DNA of 24,851 bases from contig SXXZ01000154.1 of NCBI GenBank assembly GCA_005789375.1, forward strand, positions 1 through 24,851, in the 5' to 3' direction. How positions within the stretch are numbered: position 1 is the first letter of the stretch; each line of letters opens with the position of its first letter. Made by a program: the position numbers and the translations under genes. Below are positions 6,177 to 15,350 of the stretch, one piece after another. Source of the stretch: Verrucomicrobiales bacterium (GTDB lineage Bacteria; Verrucomicrobiota; Verrucomicrobiae; Limisphaerales; UBA9464). The notes under the pieces were generated by a model. That model was not told where the DNA came from, made no database searches, and saw nothing but the letters and a program-made list of their open reading frames with translations.

Positions 6177-8870
6177 TCAGTCGAGGTAGAGATAACGATT
6201 GGATCCCAACAGCACCTGGCACAATGCAGCCAGAGAGCGCTCCTCAGGCGAGATCTCAGGTGCTCCCGGAGGCGCGGCTGCGACCGACTTTCCGGGCACT
6301 TTGGACTCAGACGGTGTCAGCGAACTGCGAAGCTCTTTGAGAAAATGGAGACTTCGAACCACGTCCGCCGACTTGGGCGATTGGGCGAAGAGCAACTGCC
6401 AGAGTCGGTCAATTTGAGCAGGCTCATCACCCGGATATTCCCGACGGAGGCGCTGGGCCAGGTCGAGCGAGCGATCGAGGACAAACCCATCATTGAGGAA
6501 CATCAACGATTGCGGGGCGGCCGTTGAGACCGGTCGGGCCTCGCAGTTGGGATTCACCACCGGAGCATCAAAGGTCTCGAGGACCCCCACGGGCATGGTG
6601 CGGCGCACCGTCACATACAGGCTGCGTCGAAAGTCAGCAGTGCCTCCGACCTCAACACCCACCGCATCGCCGTTGCCATCGCGCTTCTGGCGCCCCACCA
6701 CGAACTGGCCCTGGGCGTTGACGGCAATAGGGACCGGCGGACCGAAACGACTGACATCGAGGCGACCACTCACCGCCAAAAGACTGTCGCGCACGCTTTC
6801 GGCATCCAAGCGCCGGAGGCGGAATCGACCGAGCAATCGATTGTCCGGATCCTTCCGCTGCGCGGCCGTGTTCACACTGCTCTGGCGATAGGCAGCGCTG
6901 GTTACAATGAGGCGGTGAAGCCGCTTGTTCTTCCAGCCGTGATCCATGAAGTCCGCGGCCAACCAATCGAGAAGCTCCGGGTGGCTGGGCCGTTCACCTA
7001 GCACCCCAAAGTCGCCGGGCGTCGCGACCAGTCCCATTCCAAAATGTTGATACCAGAGGCGGTTGACCCACACGCGTGCGGTGAGCGGATTTCTTCGGTC
7101 GGTGAGTCGGCGGGCGAGTTCCAGGCGACGACCGCTGGTGCGACGGCCTGGAATGGATTCTGGGATCTCGGTATCCAAACCACCCAAACCCATGATCGAC
7201 AACAACCCGGGCTTGAGGACTTCCCGCGGTTGCTGGGGATCGCCCCGATGGAAGCGCACCGTGGTCACCGGCTCAGCCGATGCTTCGACCAAGGCTTGCA
7301 CCATGGGATCGGAAGGTTTCAGTGCCCGATCGGCCGTGGCGCGCTTGCGGATTTCTTCGACCTTGTTGGCCCCTTCCCGATCTATTTCTCCAAGGATGAT
7401 GTGGTCTTGAAACATCGGAAATTCGCGGAGCAACTGGAGCTGTTCCGGGCTGCGCTTGGCAGCGGGTGTCCGTCGCGCACCCATCACGACGTCTCGACGG
7501 GTTTCAGGGACCAATAGAAGCTGCTTCTGCACGAATTTTTCGATGAGTTCATCGTGCAATCGAGTGGCTTCGGCATCGTAAACCTTGGCCGCCTGTTCGA
7601 CGCAGTTGGCTAGAGACCGATCCTCTGGCGGCATCAACGAGACCAAGCGTTGAGCGGGGGTTTTCCAATGCTTCCAGTCAAACCCGGGTTCAAACACCGC
7701 ACGCAACCGGTAGTAATCGACCTGCGGAATGGGGTCATACCGGTGGTCGTGGCATTGTGCGCACTGGACCGTCATACCCAACAGCGACGAGGAAACGATT
7801 TGAAGGGTGTCGGCAATGACCTGATGGCGCGCCAACTCGGGCTCTGGCGGACCATCTCCAGTCGGGTCTGGGGCCATGCGCAGAAAACCCGTGGCCACCA
7901 ACCGATCGAGGTCCCGGCCGGTCAGATCGGCTGAGACGGCGGGCAGGAGTTCATCGCCGGCCAATTGCTCGGTGATGAATTCGTCAAACGGACGATCCTC
8001 ATTAAAAGATCGGATCACGTAATCGCGATAGCGCCAGGCCCAGGGACGCTCGGAATCGGCCTCCACACCGCCATTGGAATCGGCATAGCCGGCCACATCG
8101 AGCCAGTGCCGCCCCCAGCGCTCCCCATAGGCTGGAGAATCAAGGAGACGATCCACCAACCGTTCGTAGCCAGTGTCGGAGGCATCCTTAAGAAAGGTGG
8201 CTACTTCCTCCGGGGTCGGCGGAAGCCCGGTCAGGTCAAAGGTCACCCGGCGGATCAACTGCTCGGGTCGCGCAGGCTTGGCCAGCCCGAGCCCTTCCTT
8301 CTTTAAGCGAGCGAGCAGAAAGGCATCGATGGGGGTCCGGGCCGTTTTTGGGGATCGGACTTGAGGTGGCTCGGGATGCCCCACCGGCTGGAACGCCCAG
8401 AACCCGCGCTCTTCTTCGGTGATGACCCAACGCGGCACCTCCAGCGGTTCGGAGCGCAACGTCGGAGCTCCCTGTGAAATCCAACGCTCGATGAGCATGA
8501 CCTGGTCTGGCAACAACGGCTTGCCACCCTTGGGCATCTCGCCGGATTTCAATACCGACAAAAGATGGCTCTGGGTGGGCTTGCCCGGCACGAGAACTAT
8601 TCCGGATTCGGAACGATTGAGCAGCAGTCGCCGCTGCCTCAAATCCACCCCGCCCTTGGGTTTGTCCTCCTCGCCATGGCATTGAAAACAATGGGCCTTG
8701 AAAATAGGTCGGATATCGCGCTCAAAAAGCGGCCGCTCTGGCGGTTTTGGATGGCCCGACGTGGCGGCCGCAGCCGACACGGCCCAAAGACTGATTCCAA
8801 CCAGCAAGCCTAGGAATCCCAACCCTTCGCCAAGACGGCGAACAGGAGACCAGGACAACGCGGGGATCAT
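6177..8870 (-). CDS. PSCyt1/DUF1549/DUF1553 planctomycete-type cytochrome protein
   Basis: The product is an 897-residue exported protein. A signal segment (about residues 15-36, hydrophobic, ending VSAAAA) is followed by a planctomycete cytochrome c domain with haem site CFQCH at 61-65. Then come a DUF1549 region including LTGLPPTPEEV and a second CAQCH near 371-375, followed by HDHRYDPI, and a DUF1553 region from about 577 with NPLTARVWVNRLWYQHFG and GERPSHPELLDWLA. It ends SNRYLYLD, as is usual in the family. It is the first gene of a two-gene operon with the DUF1501 gene. The family probably acts in the periplasm, and the two CxxCH sites suggest covalent haem, though function is not established. 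A small GCGCT/AGCGC hairpin (8892-8904) lies upstream of the start. Confidence 0.9.
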   Translation of the reverse strand: MIPALSWSPVRRLGEGLGFLGLLVGISLWAVSAAAATSGHPKPPERPLFERDIRPIFKAHCFQCHGEEDKPKGGVDLRQRRLLLNRSESGIVLVPGKPTQSHLLSVLKSGEMPKGGKPLLPDQVMLIERWISQGAPTLRSEPLEVPRWVITEEERGFWAFQPVGHPEPPQVRSPKTARTPIDAFLLARLKKEGLGLAKPARPEQLIRRVTFDLTGLPPTPEEVATFLKDASDTGYERLVDRLLDSPAYGERWGRHWLDVAGYADSNGGVEADSERPWAWRYRDYVIRSFNEDRPFDEFITEQLAGDELLPAVSADLTGRDLDRLVATGFLRMAPDPTGDGPPEPELARHQVIADTLQIVSSSLLGMTVQCAQCHDHRYDPIPQVDYYRLRAVFEPGFDWKHWKTPAQRLVSLMPPEDRSLANCVEQAAKVYDAEATRLHDELIEKFVQKQLLLVPETRRDVVMGARRTPAAKRSPEQLQLLREFPMFQDHIILGEIDREGANKVEEIRKRATADRALKPSDPMVQALVEASAEPVTTVRFHRGDPQQPREVLKPGLLSIMGLGGLDTEIPESIPGRRTSGRRLELARRLTDRRNPLTARVWVNRLWYQHFGMGLVATPGDFGVLGERPSHPELLDWLAADFMDHGWKNKRLHRLIVTSAAYRQSSVNTAAQRKDPDNRLLGRFRLRRLDAESVRDSLLAVSGRLDVSRFGPPVPIAVNAQGQFVVGRQKRDGNGDAVGVEVGGTADFRRSLYVTVRRTMPVGVLETFDAPVVNPNCEARPVSTAAPQSLMFLNDGFVLDRSLDLAQRLRREYPGDEPAQIDRLWQLLFAQSPKSADVVRSLHFLKELRSSLTPSESKVPGKSVAAAPPGAPEISPEERSLAALCQVLLGSNRYLYLD

Positions 8871-8939
8871 GGTTTAAATCCAACCGCGATCGCGCTGCCA
8901 GCGCAAGCAGGGGTTGAGCTACCGGACAAAACCCAAACG

Positions 8940-9270
8940 GGGACGGACCGCTCGGAGATCGGTCCCTACCTCGGAGCAGGAACGGACTAGGCGGCTCATC
9001 GGGCTACATCGTGGATTGCTGCTGCAAACTCAGCCTAACCCATGCACCTCCGAGGTAGGGCGATTTCTCCGAAAGCGCCACTCCGGCGAACATGAAAAAA
9101 GAATCGCCACTCTCCCTGTCCAGTACCACAGGGACGGACCGCTCGGAGATCGGTCCCTACCTAGGAGCCTGATCGGAACGTCGGCAGCGCCGGACTGCTC
9201 GGGAGATCGGTCTCTACCTCGGAGGTCTTTGGGCTAGATCCACGGTTCCTGCCACAAACTCGGCCTGTTA
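8940..9270. repeat. Cluster of palindromic intergenic repeats between divergent cytochrome operons
   Basis: A 32-bp sequence at 8940-8971 recurs identically at 9131-9162. Its core GGACCG-N9-CGGTCC forms a 6-bp stem, and it ends CCCTACCT. A diverged direct copy is at 9190-9227 (core CGGACTGCTCGGGAGATCGG) and a diverged inverted copy at 9046-9088 (reads CTACCTCGGAGGTG on the minus strand). The tails after the first and third copies also match: GGGCTACATC ... CAAACTCAGCCT at 9001-9036 versus GGGCTAGATC ... CAAACTCGGCCT at 9231-9265. The unit is therefore about 80-100 bp. A 107-codon open frame across the cluster has no protein character. With the repeat-free flanks, this fills the gene-free stretch 8871-9359. 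Confidence 0.75.
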
Positions 9271-9276
9271 GTTTTC

Positions 9277-9300
9277 AGCACACTGTAAGAATGCTGTGCT
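9277..9300 (+). other. Hairpin in the leader of the second cytochrome gene
   Basis: AGCACA (9277-9282) can pair with TGTGCT (9295-9300), and an alternative CAGCA/TGCTG pairing overlaps it. It lies 60 bases before the ATG at 9360 and has no T-run. It may be an mRNA leader structure. Confidence 0.3.
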
Positions 9301-9359
9301 TCCCGTGGTTCCGGCATTGCCGGTGGGAGAGAGGCCATTACCCTGTAGCGCAGATCCCA

Positions 9360-11879
9360 ATGCGCACCGAACTCCAAAGACTGCTCCGTGTCTGGACCAC
9401 TGTCTGGATTGTGGCGGGAGCGACGACTGCATTGGGTCAAAACCTGCCGTCGACCCAAGCACCGATCCGCTTCTCCCGGGAAATCCTGCCGTTGCTTTCC
9501 GATTCCTGCTTCGCTTGTCACGGCCCCGATGAAAAAGCCCGCAAGGGAGGCCTCCGATTAGACACCCTTACGGGGGCGCGCGGCTCGGGTAAAAGCGGTC
9601 AGATCGCCGTCAACGCTGGAAGCCCCGACCAGAGCGAAATTCTACGGCGCATCCTCAGCAGCGATCCCGACGAGGTCATGCCGCCGCCCGAATCCGGCAA
9701 GTCCCTCAAGCCCGAGCAAGTAGCCCTCGTGCGCCGATGGATTGAACAAGGAGCCCCTTGGGGTCGGCACTGGGCCTTCGAAGCTCCCCAACGCCCCGCG
9801 ATCCCAGTGGTCCCCGGTGTCTCTCATCCTATCGACGCCCTCGTGCGAAGCACCCTGGCCTCCGACGGACTCCAGCCCGCACCCGAAGCCGCGAGGTCCA
9901 CGTTAATCCGTCGATGGAGCCTCGACCTGACCGGCCTCCCTCCGACACCGGCCGAGGTCGACGCCTTCGTAGCCGATCCCTCGCCGCAGGCCTATGAGCG
10001 GCAAGTAGATCGACTGCTAGCCTCCCCCCGATTCGGTGAGCGAATGGCCTGGGAGTGGATGGAGGCGGCCCGCTATGCCGATTCCAACGGGTACCAGGGC
10101 GACGGCGAACGGACCATGTGGCCCTGGCGGGACTGGGTGACCGACGCCTTCAACCGCAACTTGCCCTACGATCAATTCACCCTGTGGCAAATCGCCGGAG
10201 ACCGCCTGCCGGGAGCCACCGATGAGCAGCGCCTCGCCACGGGCTTCCTCCGCAACCACGCAATTAATGGCGAGGGCGGACGCATCGCAGAAGAGAACCG
10301 GATCGATTACCTCTTCGACCAAACAGAAACGGTGGCCACGGTCTGGCTAGGAGCCACCTTCAACTGTACCCGCTGCCACGACCACAAGTTCGATCCCTAC
10401 ACCCAGAAGGACTACTTCGGCCTCATGTCCTTCTTCAATCAGACCTCCGTCGATGGGAGCGGAGGCAACCCCCGAACACCGCCCTTATTGCCCGTCCTCA
10501 ACCGTGAATTGAGGACCCGCGTGGACGACGCTCAAAGAGGGCTTTCCCACTTCATCCGCGACACGGAGGCCTTGGAACAAAAGCGATTCCACCCCGAGGC
10601 GGGTCAATCACTCGACCAAACCCCGCTGGCCCAAGATTTTTCAGCAGCCCATCGGGAACACCTCAAAGTGCCCGCGCCCAATCGGGACGCCGGCCGACTC
10701 CAGAAAATGGCCACTCTCTGGCGCGATTTCGACCCCGAGTATGTCGCGGTCTTGGAGCGCCAACGGGCTTCGCGAATCCACTGGGATACTGTCCAGAACC
10801 AGATCCCCCAGGTGATGGTCATGAATGATCTACCGAAGGTCCGACCCACCCATCAACTGGTGCGTGGTAGCTATGAAAACTTGGGACCTGAAGTAGTTGC
10901 GTCTCTGCCGGGACACCTGACGCCCGGGCACCGTGTGACTCGTCCGGACCGTCTCGAACTGGCCCAGTGGCTCGTCTCACCCACCAATCCCCTGCCCGCC
11001 CGGGTGACGGTCAACCGACTGTGGCAGCAGTTCTTCGGCGTCGGCCTGGTGAAGACTTCCGAAGACTTCGGCCTCCAAGGCGAACGGCCATCGCATCCCG
11101 AATTGCTCGATTGGTTGGCCATCGAGTTCGTGGAATCGGGCTGGGATGTAAAAGCCCTCATTCGCACCGTAGTCTTGAGCGCCACCTACCGACAGTCCTC
11201 GCAAAGTTCCCCAGAAAACCGGGAGCGAGACCCGGAAAATCGCAAACTCAGTCGGGGCCCCCGATTCCGAATGTCCTCGCCCATGATCCGGGACATGGCC
11301 CTGGCCTCCGCAGGCCTGCTCACCGAGCGCGTTGGCGGCACGGCAGTCAACCCTTACCAGCCCGCGGGCGTGTGGGAAGAAACCACCTTCGGCAACAAGC
11401 GCTACACGCAAGACCATGGCGAGGCGCTCTACCGCCGGAGCCTCTACGTGTTCTGGCGACGCATCATCGGCCCGACGCTCTTCTTCGATGTGGCCAACCG
11501 TCAAACCTGCACCGTCAAGACGCCGCGAACCAATGTCCCCCTGCATGCCTTGCTCACGCTGAACGACACCGGGTATGTAGAAGCGGCCCGCGTCTTGGCT
11601 CAGCAAGTCTTGGCGAGCGAATCCCGCGACCCCGAACGGCTGGCACAGATCTTCCTAAAAATCCTCGGACGACGCCCCCGCCCTGCCGAAAGCCAGATTC
11701 TCCTCGAGGGTCTCCGCCGCCACCGAGCCACCTACGCGCACCAACCTGAACTGGCGACCCAGTGGATCCGCACCGGCGAACACCCCACCTCCTCGAGCCT
11801 AAACCCTGTGGAACTGGCCGCCTGGACGGTCACCGCCAGCACGGTGCTCAACCTCGATGAAGCCCTGACCAAGGAATAA
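9360..11879 (+). CDS. PSCyt1/DUF1549/DUF1553 planctomycete-type cytochrome protein (second copy)
   Basis: The 839-residue exported product is paralogous to the gene at 6177-8870. The chosen ATG gives a signal peptide with hydrophobic core VWTTVWIVAGATTALG. The frame extends to 9291, but those 23 residues hide the signal. Haem site CFACH is at 50-54, followed by DEVMPPPESGKSL. The DUF1549 region has LTGLPPTPAEVDAF, YADSNGYQGDGER and a second site CTRCHDHKFDPY near 336. DUF1553 runs from about 529 with NPLPARVTVNRLWQQFFG, GERPSHPELLDWLA and a C-terminal ALLTLNDTGYVEAARVLA. The haem sites are seen directly, while electron-transfer or carbohydrate-linked function is only inferred for the family. 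It is followed five bases later by its DUF1501 partner. Confidence 0.9.
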   Translation: MRTELQRLLRVWTTVWIVAGATTALGQNLPSTQAPIRFSREILPLLSDSCFACHGPDEKARKGGLRLDTLTGARGSGKSGQIAVNAGSPDQSEILRRILSSDPDEVMPPPESGKSLKPEQVALVRRWIEQGAPWGRHWAFEAPQRPAIPVVPGVSHPIDALVRSTLASDGLQPAPEAARSTLIRRWSLDLTGLPPTPAEVDAFVADPSPQAYERQVDRLLASPRFGERMAWEWMEAARYADSNGYQGDGERTMWPWRDWVTDAFNRNLPYDQFTLWQIAGDRLPGATDEQRLATGFLRNHAINGEGGRIAEENRIDYLFDQTETVATVWLGATFNCTRCHDHKFDPYTQKDYFGLMSFFNQTSVDGSGGNPRTPPLLPVLNRELRTRVDDAQRGLSHFIRDTEALEQKRFHPEAGQSLDQTPLAQDFSAAHREHLKVPAPNRDAGRLQKMATLWRDFDPEYVAVLERQRASRIHWDTVQNQIPQVMVMNDLPKVRPTHQLVRGSYENLGPEVVASLPGHLTPGHRVTRPDRLELAQWLVSPTNPLPARVTVNRLWQQFFGVGLVKTSEDFGLQGERPSHPELLDWLAIEFVESGWDVKALIRTVVLSATYRQSSQSSPENRERDPENRKLSRGPRFRMSSPMIRDMALASAGLLTERVGGTAVNPYQPAGVWEETTFGNKRYTQDHGEALYRRSLYVFWRRIIGPTLFFDVANRQTCTVKTPRTNVPLHALLTLNDTGYVEAARVLAQQVLASESRDPERLAQIFLKILGRRPRPAESQILLEGLRRHRATYAHQPELATQWIRTGEHPTSSSLNPVELAAWTVTASTVLNLDEALTKE

Positions 11880-11884
11880 ACCCA

Positions 11885-13351
11885 TTGAGTCCCTCCCACG
11901 ACTTTCTGATCCGAGAAACCCGACGCCAATTCCTGGGTCGCTCAGGCACGGGCTTGGGCCTGGCCGCTCTGAGCCAACTGCTCGGCTCAGGACAGGCTGC
12001 GGCAGCCCCCACTGCTCCTACGGCCCCCCTGCAGGCCGGCCCGCACCATTCGGCCCGTGCCAAGCACGCCATTTATCTGTTTCAAAATGGCGCGCCCACC
12101 CATGTCGATCTCTTCGACTACAAACCAGAGTTGCTAAAACGCCATGGGAAGCCGTTGCCCGATTCTTACATCGGCGGCAAACGCTTCAGCACCATGACGG
12201 GCAAGGCCGATGGCAAACTCATGCTCGCGCCGGTAGAACCCTTCCGCCAGCACGGACAAAGCGGGGCCTGGGTGAGTGATTTTCTGCCCCACACAGGCCG
12301 TGTCGCCGACGAACTGTGCTTCGTCAAAAGCATGCACACCGACGCCGTGAACCATGCTCCGGCGATTTCATTAATGCTCAGCGGCGCCCAGATTCCCGGA
12401 CGTCCCACCCTGGGAGCCTGGTTGACTTATGGCCTGGGCAGCGAGACCGACAATTTGCCGGCCTTCGCCGTGATGACCTCGGTGAGCAAGGGGACCAGCT
12501 GTGGTCAAATATTCTACGATTTCTACTGGGGCTCCGGATTTCTGCCCTCCCGCTATCAGGGGGTAAAATTTCGGGGCGGCAACGAGCCCGTGCTCTACCT
12601 GAGCAATCCGGCCGGACTGCCCTCGGCCACCCGACGTTCCATGCTCGATGACCTCGGCGCATTGAACCAACTCAAGTTTGAAGCGCATGGCGACCCAGAA
12701 ATTGCCACGCGCATCGCTCAGTATGAAATGGCCTTCCGCATGCAGACGAGCGTGCCAGAACTGGCCGACTTGTCGAAGGAACCGGAGTCGGTCTTAGCCC
12801 TCTATGGCCCCAGCGTTCGAGAGCCCGGCACCTTCGCCTACAACTGCCTCATGGCCCGGCGGCTCATCGAACGAGGCGTCCGCTGTGTGCAGGTGATGCA
12901 CGCCGGTTGGGATCAGCACAACAGCCTGACCACTGAACTCTACACCCAATGCCGCGACACCGACCAACCCTCCGCCGGACTGGTCATCGATCTCAAGCAG
13001 CGGGGGCTGCTCGACGAAACCTTGGTGGTGTGGGGCGGAGAATTCGGCCGAACGCCGTTCATCCAGGGCAACCTCGATGACCGCAAGCGCTGGGGCCGTG
13101 ACCACCACCCCTACGCCTTCACCTCCTGGATGGCTGGTGGCGGTGTGCGTCCGGGAATTTCATACGGTGAGACCGACGACCTCGGCATGAATGCAGTGCA
13201 CAACCCAGTTCACGTGCATGATTTCCAGGCCACCCTGCTGCATCAAATGGGCATCCATCATGAGCGGCTGACGTACCGATTTCAGGGGCGAGACTTCCGG
13301 CTCACCGATGTTCACGGCAAGGTGGTGCGCCAGATCCTTCAAGATTCCTGA
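11885..13351 (+). CDS. DUF1501 (sulfatase-like) protein, Tat-exported (second copy)
   Basis: The product is a 488-residue DUF1501 protein. It starts at a TTG preceded by AAGGA nine bases upstream, within the end of the cytochrome gene, and the two genes are separated by only five bases. The Tat signal RETRRQFLGRSGTGLG precedes AIYLFQNGAPTHVDLFDYKP. Later motifs are VNHAPAISLMLSG, GWDQHNSL, the intact WGGEFGRTPFIQ and GRDHHPYAFTSWMAGGGV. The C-terminal LLHQMGIHHERLTYRFQGRD is typical. It is probably co-exported with or functionally tied to the preceding cytochrome protein, since this pair recurs across planctomycetes and verrucomicrobia. The substrate is unknown. It ends 19 bases from the convergent alcohol dehydrogenase stop. 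Confidence 0.92.
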   Translation: MSPSHDFLIRETRRQFLGRSGTGLGLAALSQLLGSGQAAAAPTAPTAPLQAGPHHSARAKHAIYLFQNGAPTHVDLFDYKPELLKRHGKPLPDSYIGGKRFSTMTGKADGKLMLAPVEPFRQHGQSGAWVSDFLPHTGRVADELCFVKSMHTDAVNHAPAISLMLSGAQIPGRPTLGAWLTYGLGSETDNLPAFAVMTSVSKGTSCGQIFYDFYWGSGFLPSRYQGVKFRGGNEPVLYLSNPAGLPSATRRSMLDDLGALNQLKFEAHGDPEIATRIAQYEMAFRMQTSVPELADLSKEPESVLALYGPSVREPGTFAYNCLMARRLIERGVRCVQVMHAGWDQHNSLTTELYTQCRDTDQPSAGLVIDLKQRGLLDETLVVWGGEFGRTPFIQGNLDDRKRWGRDHHPYAFTSWMAGGGVRPGISYGETDDLGMNAVHNPVHVHDFQATLLHQMGIHHERLTYRFQGRDFRLTDVHGKVVRQILQDS

Positions 13352-13370
13352 GGCACCTCTCCGTGCTGGC

Positions 13371-14483
13371 TTAATCTCCGAAGATTATTACGCCCTTGGC
13401 CAACCGCCCGGCCAAGAGGTCGTCAAAGGCTTCGGCCAACTCTTCGAGTCGGTAGGTGCGGGTGACCAATTCGTCGAGCATCAACTGCCCGGAGGCGTGC
13501 AAGTTGAAGATCCGAGGGAAATCCCGGCTGGGCAGGCAGCCGCCGTAGAGTGGAGTCACATAGGTCTTGTCCCACATGAAAAGGGGCATGGGCACGGTGA
13601 CCGGATCATTGATGCCACTCACCTGTAAGGCCATGCCGCCGTCACGAATGAGCTTGAGCGGCGCAAACGCCAGCCTTGGGACCGAGGTCGCCTCGAACGC
13701 ATAGTCAGCACCGCCACCCCCGCACCGACGGCGCGCTTCGGCCGCGGCCGCATCCAGCTCCCGGTCTGCGGGATCCACCTGAATTACCTCAGTGGCCCCA
13801 AAGCGCAGTGCCCGCTCGAGCGAAGCCGCTTGGAGGTCGAGGGCAATGATCCGAGAGGCCCCAGCAATGCGCGCGCCCTGAATGACGTTCAACCCCACTC
13901 CCCCGCAACCAATCACCGCGACCGCACTGCCTGGAGCGACGCGTGCGACATTCACCGCTGAGCCGAAGCCCGTCATCACCCCGCATCCAACGATGCAGGC
14001 CGATTCAAACGACACACGGGTCTCAAGTCGGGTGACCGCGGCCTGACGCACCAAGGCTAACCCGCACAAGGTGCCGAGATTGAAAGATCGGTCCACAGGC
14101 ACCCCCCGAAGCAGTGTCCCCGCAGCATGGGCGTGGGCCGCAGAGGGTTCCATCACGTGGGCCGGCCGGCTGCTGTGGCAATGAACCGCAGCCCCACGAT
14201 GGCAGGCCGAACAGGTGCCGCAGGGAACAACCCAATTGAGCACCACTCGATCTCCGGGACAGACATCGGTGACCTCCGGTCCGACCTCGAGGACCACACC
14301 CGCTCCCTCGTGACCCATGACCAACGGACGTTTCCAGCTCAAGGAGGCATGGTCTGTGTGGCAGAGACCGGAAGCCCGGATCTCAACGAGCACCTCATCA
14401 CCCTGAGGCGAAGCCACCTCGATGGATTCGATGGCGAAGTGTCCTTGGCCAGAAGCTATGGCTGCACGGGTCGTTCGAATCAT
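13371..14483 (-). CDS. Zinc-dependent alcohol dehydrogenase (medium-chain, class III-like)
   Basis: The product is a 370-residue cytoplasmic MDR-family dehydrogenase. Catalytic zinc ligands are C41 (GLCHTD), H58 (GHEGAG) and C167 (GCGVMTG). The structural zinc set is C88, C91, C94 and C102 in CGTCSACHRGAAVHC. The NAD-binding turn is VIGCGGVGLNVIQGA. The order and length fit class III/NDMA-type enzymes that oxidise primary alcohols or formaldehyde adducts. The actual substrate cannot be read from the sequence, and glutathione dependence is not shown. It lies 30 bases downstream of the alpha/beta hydrolase on the same strand, so the two may be co-transcribed. A formaldehyde dehydrogenase/S-formylglutathione hydrolase pairing is unlikely, because the hydrolase appears to be secreted. 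Confidence 0.9.
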   Translation of the reverse strand: MIRTTRAAIASGQGHFAIESIEVASPQGDEVLVEIRASGLCHTDHASLSWKRPLVMGHEGAGVVLEVGPEVTDVCPGDRVVLNWVVPCGTCSACHRGAAVHCHSSRPAHVMEPSAAHAHAAGTLLRGVPVDRSFNLGTLCGLALVRQAAVTRLETRVSFESACIVGCGVMTGFGSAVNVARVAPGSAVAVIGCGGVGLNVIQGARIAGASRIIALDLQAASLERALRFGATEVIQVDPADRELDAAAAEARRRCGGGGADYAFEATSVPRLAFAPLKLIRDGGMALQVSGINDPVTVPMPLFMWDKTYVTPLYGGCLPSRDFPRIFNLHASGQLMLDELVTRTYRLEELAEAFDDLLAGRLAKGVIIFGD

Positions 14484-14513
14484 GTCAGAGTGGATCCGTA
14501 TGGCTGCGTGGAG

Positions 14514-15269
14514 TCAGCGCGAATGCTGCAACAACCAGTCGAAGAACGCGGGATCGTTGTAGGCCTGAGTCCAGGAATCGTGCCCGGCCTCGGGGTAGAC
14601 GGTGTGCTTTACCGACTCATTCCCCGCCTTCTTGAACGCCTCCACCATCCGCTCGCTCTCGGCGGGCACCACCACCGAGTCCTTCCCACCGTGGAAGGCC
14701 CAGACACCCAGCGTCTTGAGGGCCTCGCGTTGCGCCGGAAGCAACGTGCGAATGCGCTCTCCACCCCCGCAAATCGGAGCCACGGCCGCGAAGCGTTCCG
14801 GATGCTTCACCGCCAACTCCCACGATCCGTAGCCGCCCATGCTCAGGCCCGTGACATAGACACGTCGGCCATCGACCGGAAGGCTCGCTTGCAGTTCATC
14901 GAGTAGCGCCAGGAGCGTGGTGGAATTCCAAACCTGACCCGACGGGCACTGCGGCGATGCCAGAATGAAGGGGAACTCCCGACCGGCGGCCACCAGTTTG
15001 GGCGGCCCATGCACCGCGACGGCATTGAGATTGGTCCCGCGCTCTCCGGCTCCATGCAAGAAGAGCACCAGCGGCCAGCGCTTGGAGGGCTCGGCAGCCG
15101 CTGCCTTCGGCACATACAGCAGATAGTTCAGGCGATGCTCGGTACGAATTTCGCGGCGAAACTCCTGCGCTGTTTGACGCCCGGGCTCTGCTTGCGGCGG
15201 CGCAGCCAAGACGTCGATGGCAGCGGTGAACAGAAAGGCACCCAAAAGGTGATTTAGCCCAGGAGTCAT
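14514..15269 (-). CDS. Secreted alpha/beta hydrolase (esterase / prolyl oligopeptidase-like)
   Basis: From the ATG at 15269 the protein has 251 residues with a short signal-like start (MTPGLNHLLGAFLFTAAIDVL). FLHGAGERG at 70-78 gives the oxyanion region. The nucleophile elbow GLSMGGYGS puts Ser at 143. D197 in HGGKDSVV and H230 in EAGHDSW complete the catalytic triad. This matches the phospholipase/carboxylesterase and putative poly(3-hydroxybutyrate) depolymerase-like group of periplasmic or extracellular esterases, with substrate unknown. An in-frame ATG at 15305 would add 12 residues and is the alternative start. It lies between flhB and the alcohol dehydrogenase, all on the minus strand, but its function does not suggest flagellar involvement. 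Confidence 0.85.
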   Translation of the reverse strand: MTPGLNHLLGAFLFTAAIDVLAAPPQAEPGRQTAQEFRREIRTEHRLNYLLYVPKAAAAEPSKRWPLVLFLHGAGERGTNLNAVAVHGPPKLVAAGREFPFILASPQCPSGQVWNSTTLLALLDELQASLPVDGRRVYVTGLSMGGYGSWELAVKHPERFAAVAPICGGGERIRTLLPAQREALKTLGVWAFHGGKDSVVVPAESERMVEAFKKAGNESVKHTVYPEAGHDSWTQAYNDPAFFDWLLQHSR

Positions 15270-15350
15270 ATCCCAAACGTGCCTCGGAAGAACGGCCGCG
15301 AGCAATCCAGAACGAGGCGGTTGGGCTCTCAGCGAACTGCGTGTGCGTGT

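Noticed and set aside
8914..9237. Plus-strand 107-codon frame in the cytochrome spacer
   Set aside because: It is built from the palindromic repeats (recurring RSLP-type peptides) and has no protein-like composition.
8940..9270. CRISPR array
   Set aside because: The copies are irregularly spaced, differ in orientation and length, and are not separated by unique spacers of uniform size. No cas gene is nearby.
10977..11749. Long open frames on both strands inside the DUF1553 part of the second cytochrome gene
   Set aside because: They are out of frame with a well-supported coding sequence and their translations are low-complexity, arginine- and proline-rich, as expected of shadows.
13371..15269. 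Formaldehyde detoxification pair (class III ADH plus S-formylglutathione hydrolase)
   Set aside because: The hydrolase has a signal-like N-terminus and resembles secreted esterases more than FghA, so a shared cytoplasmic pathway is not supported.
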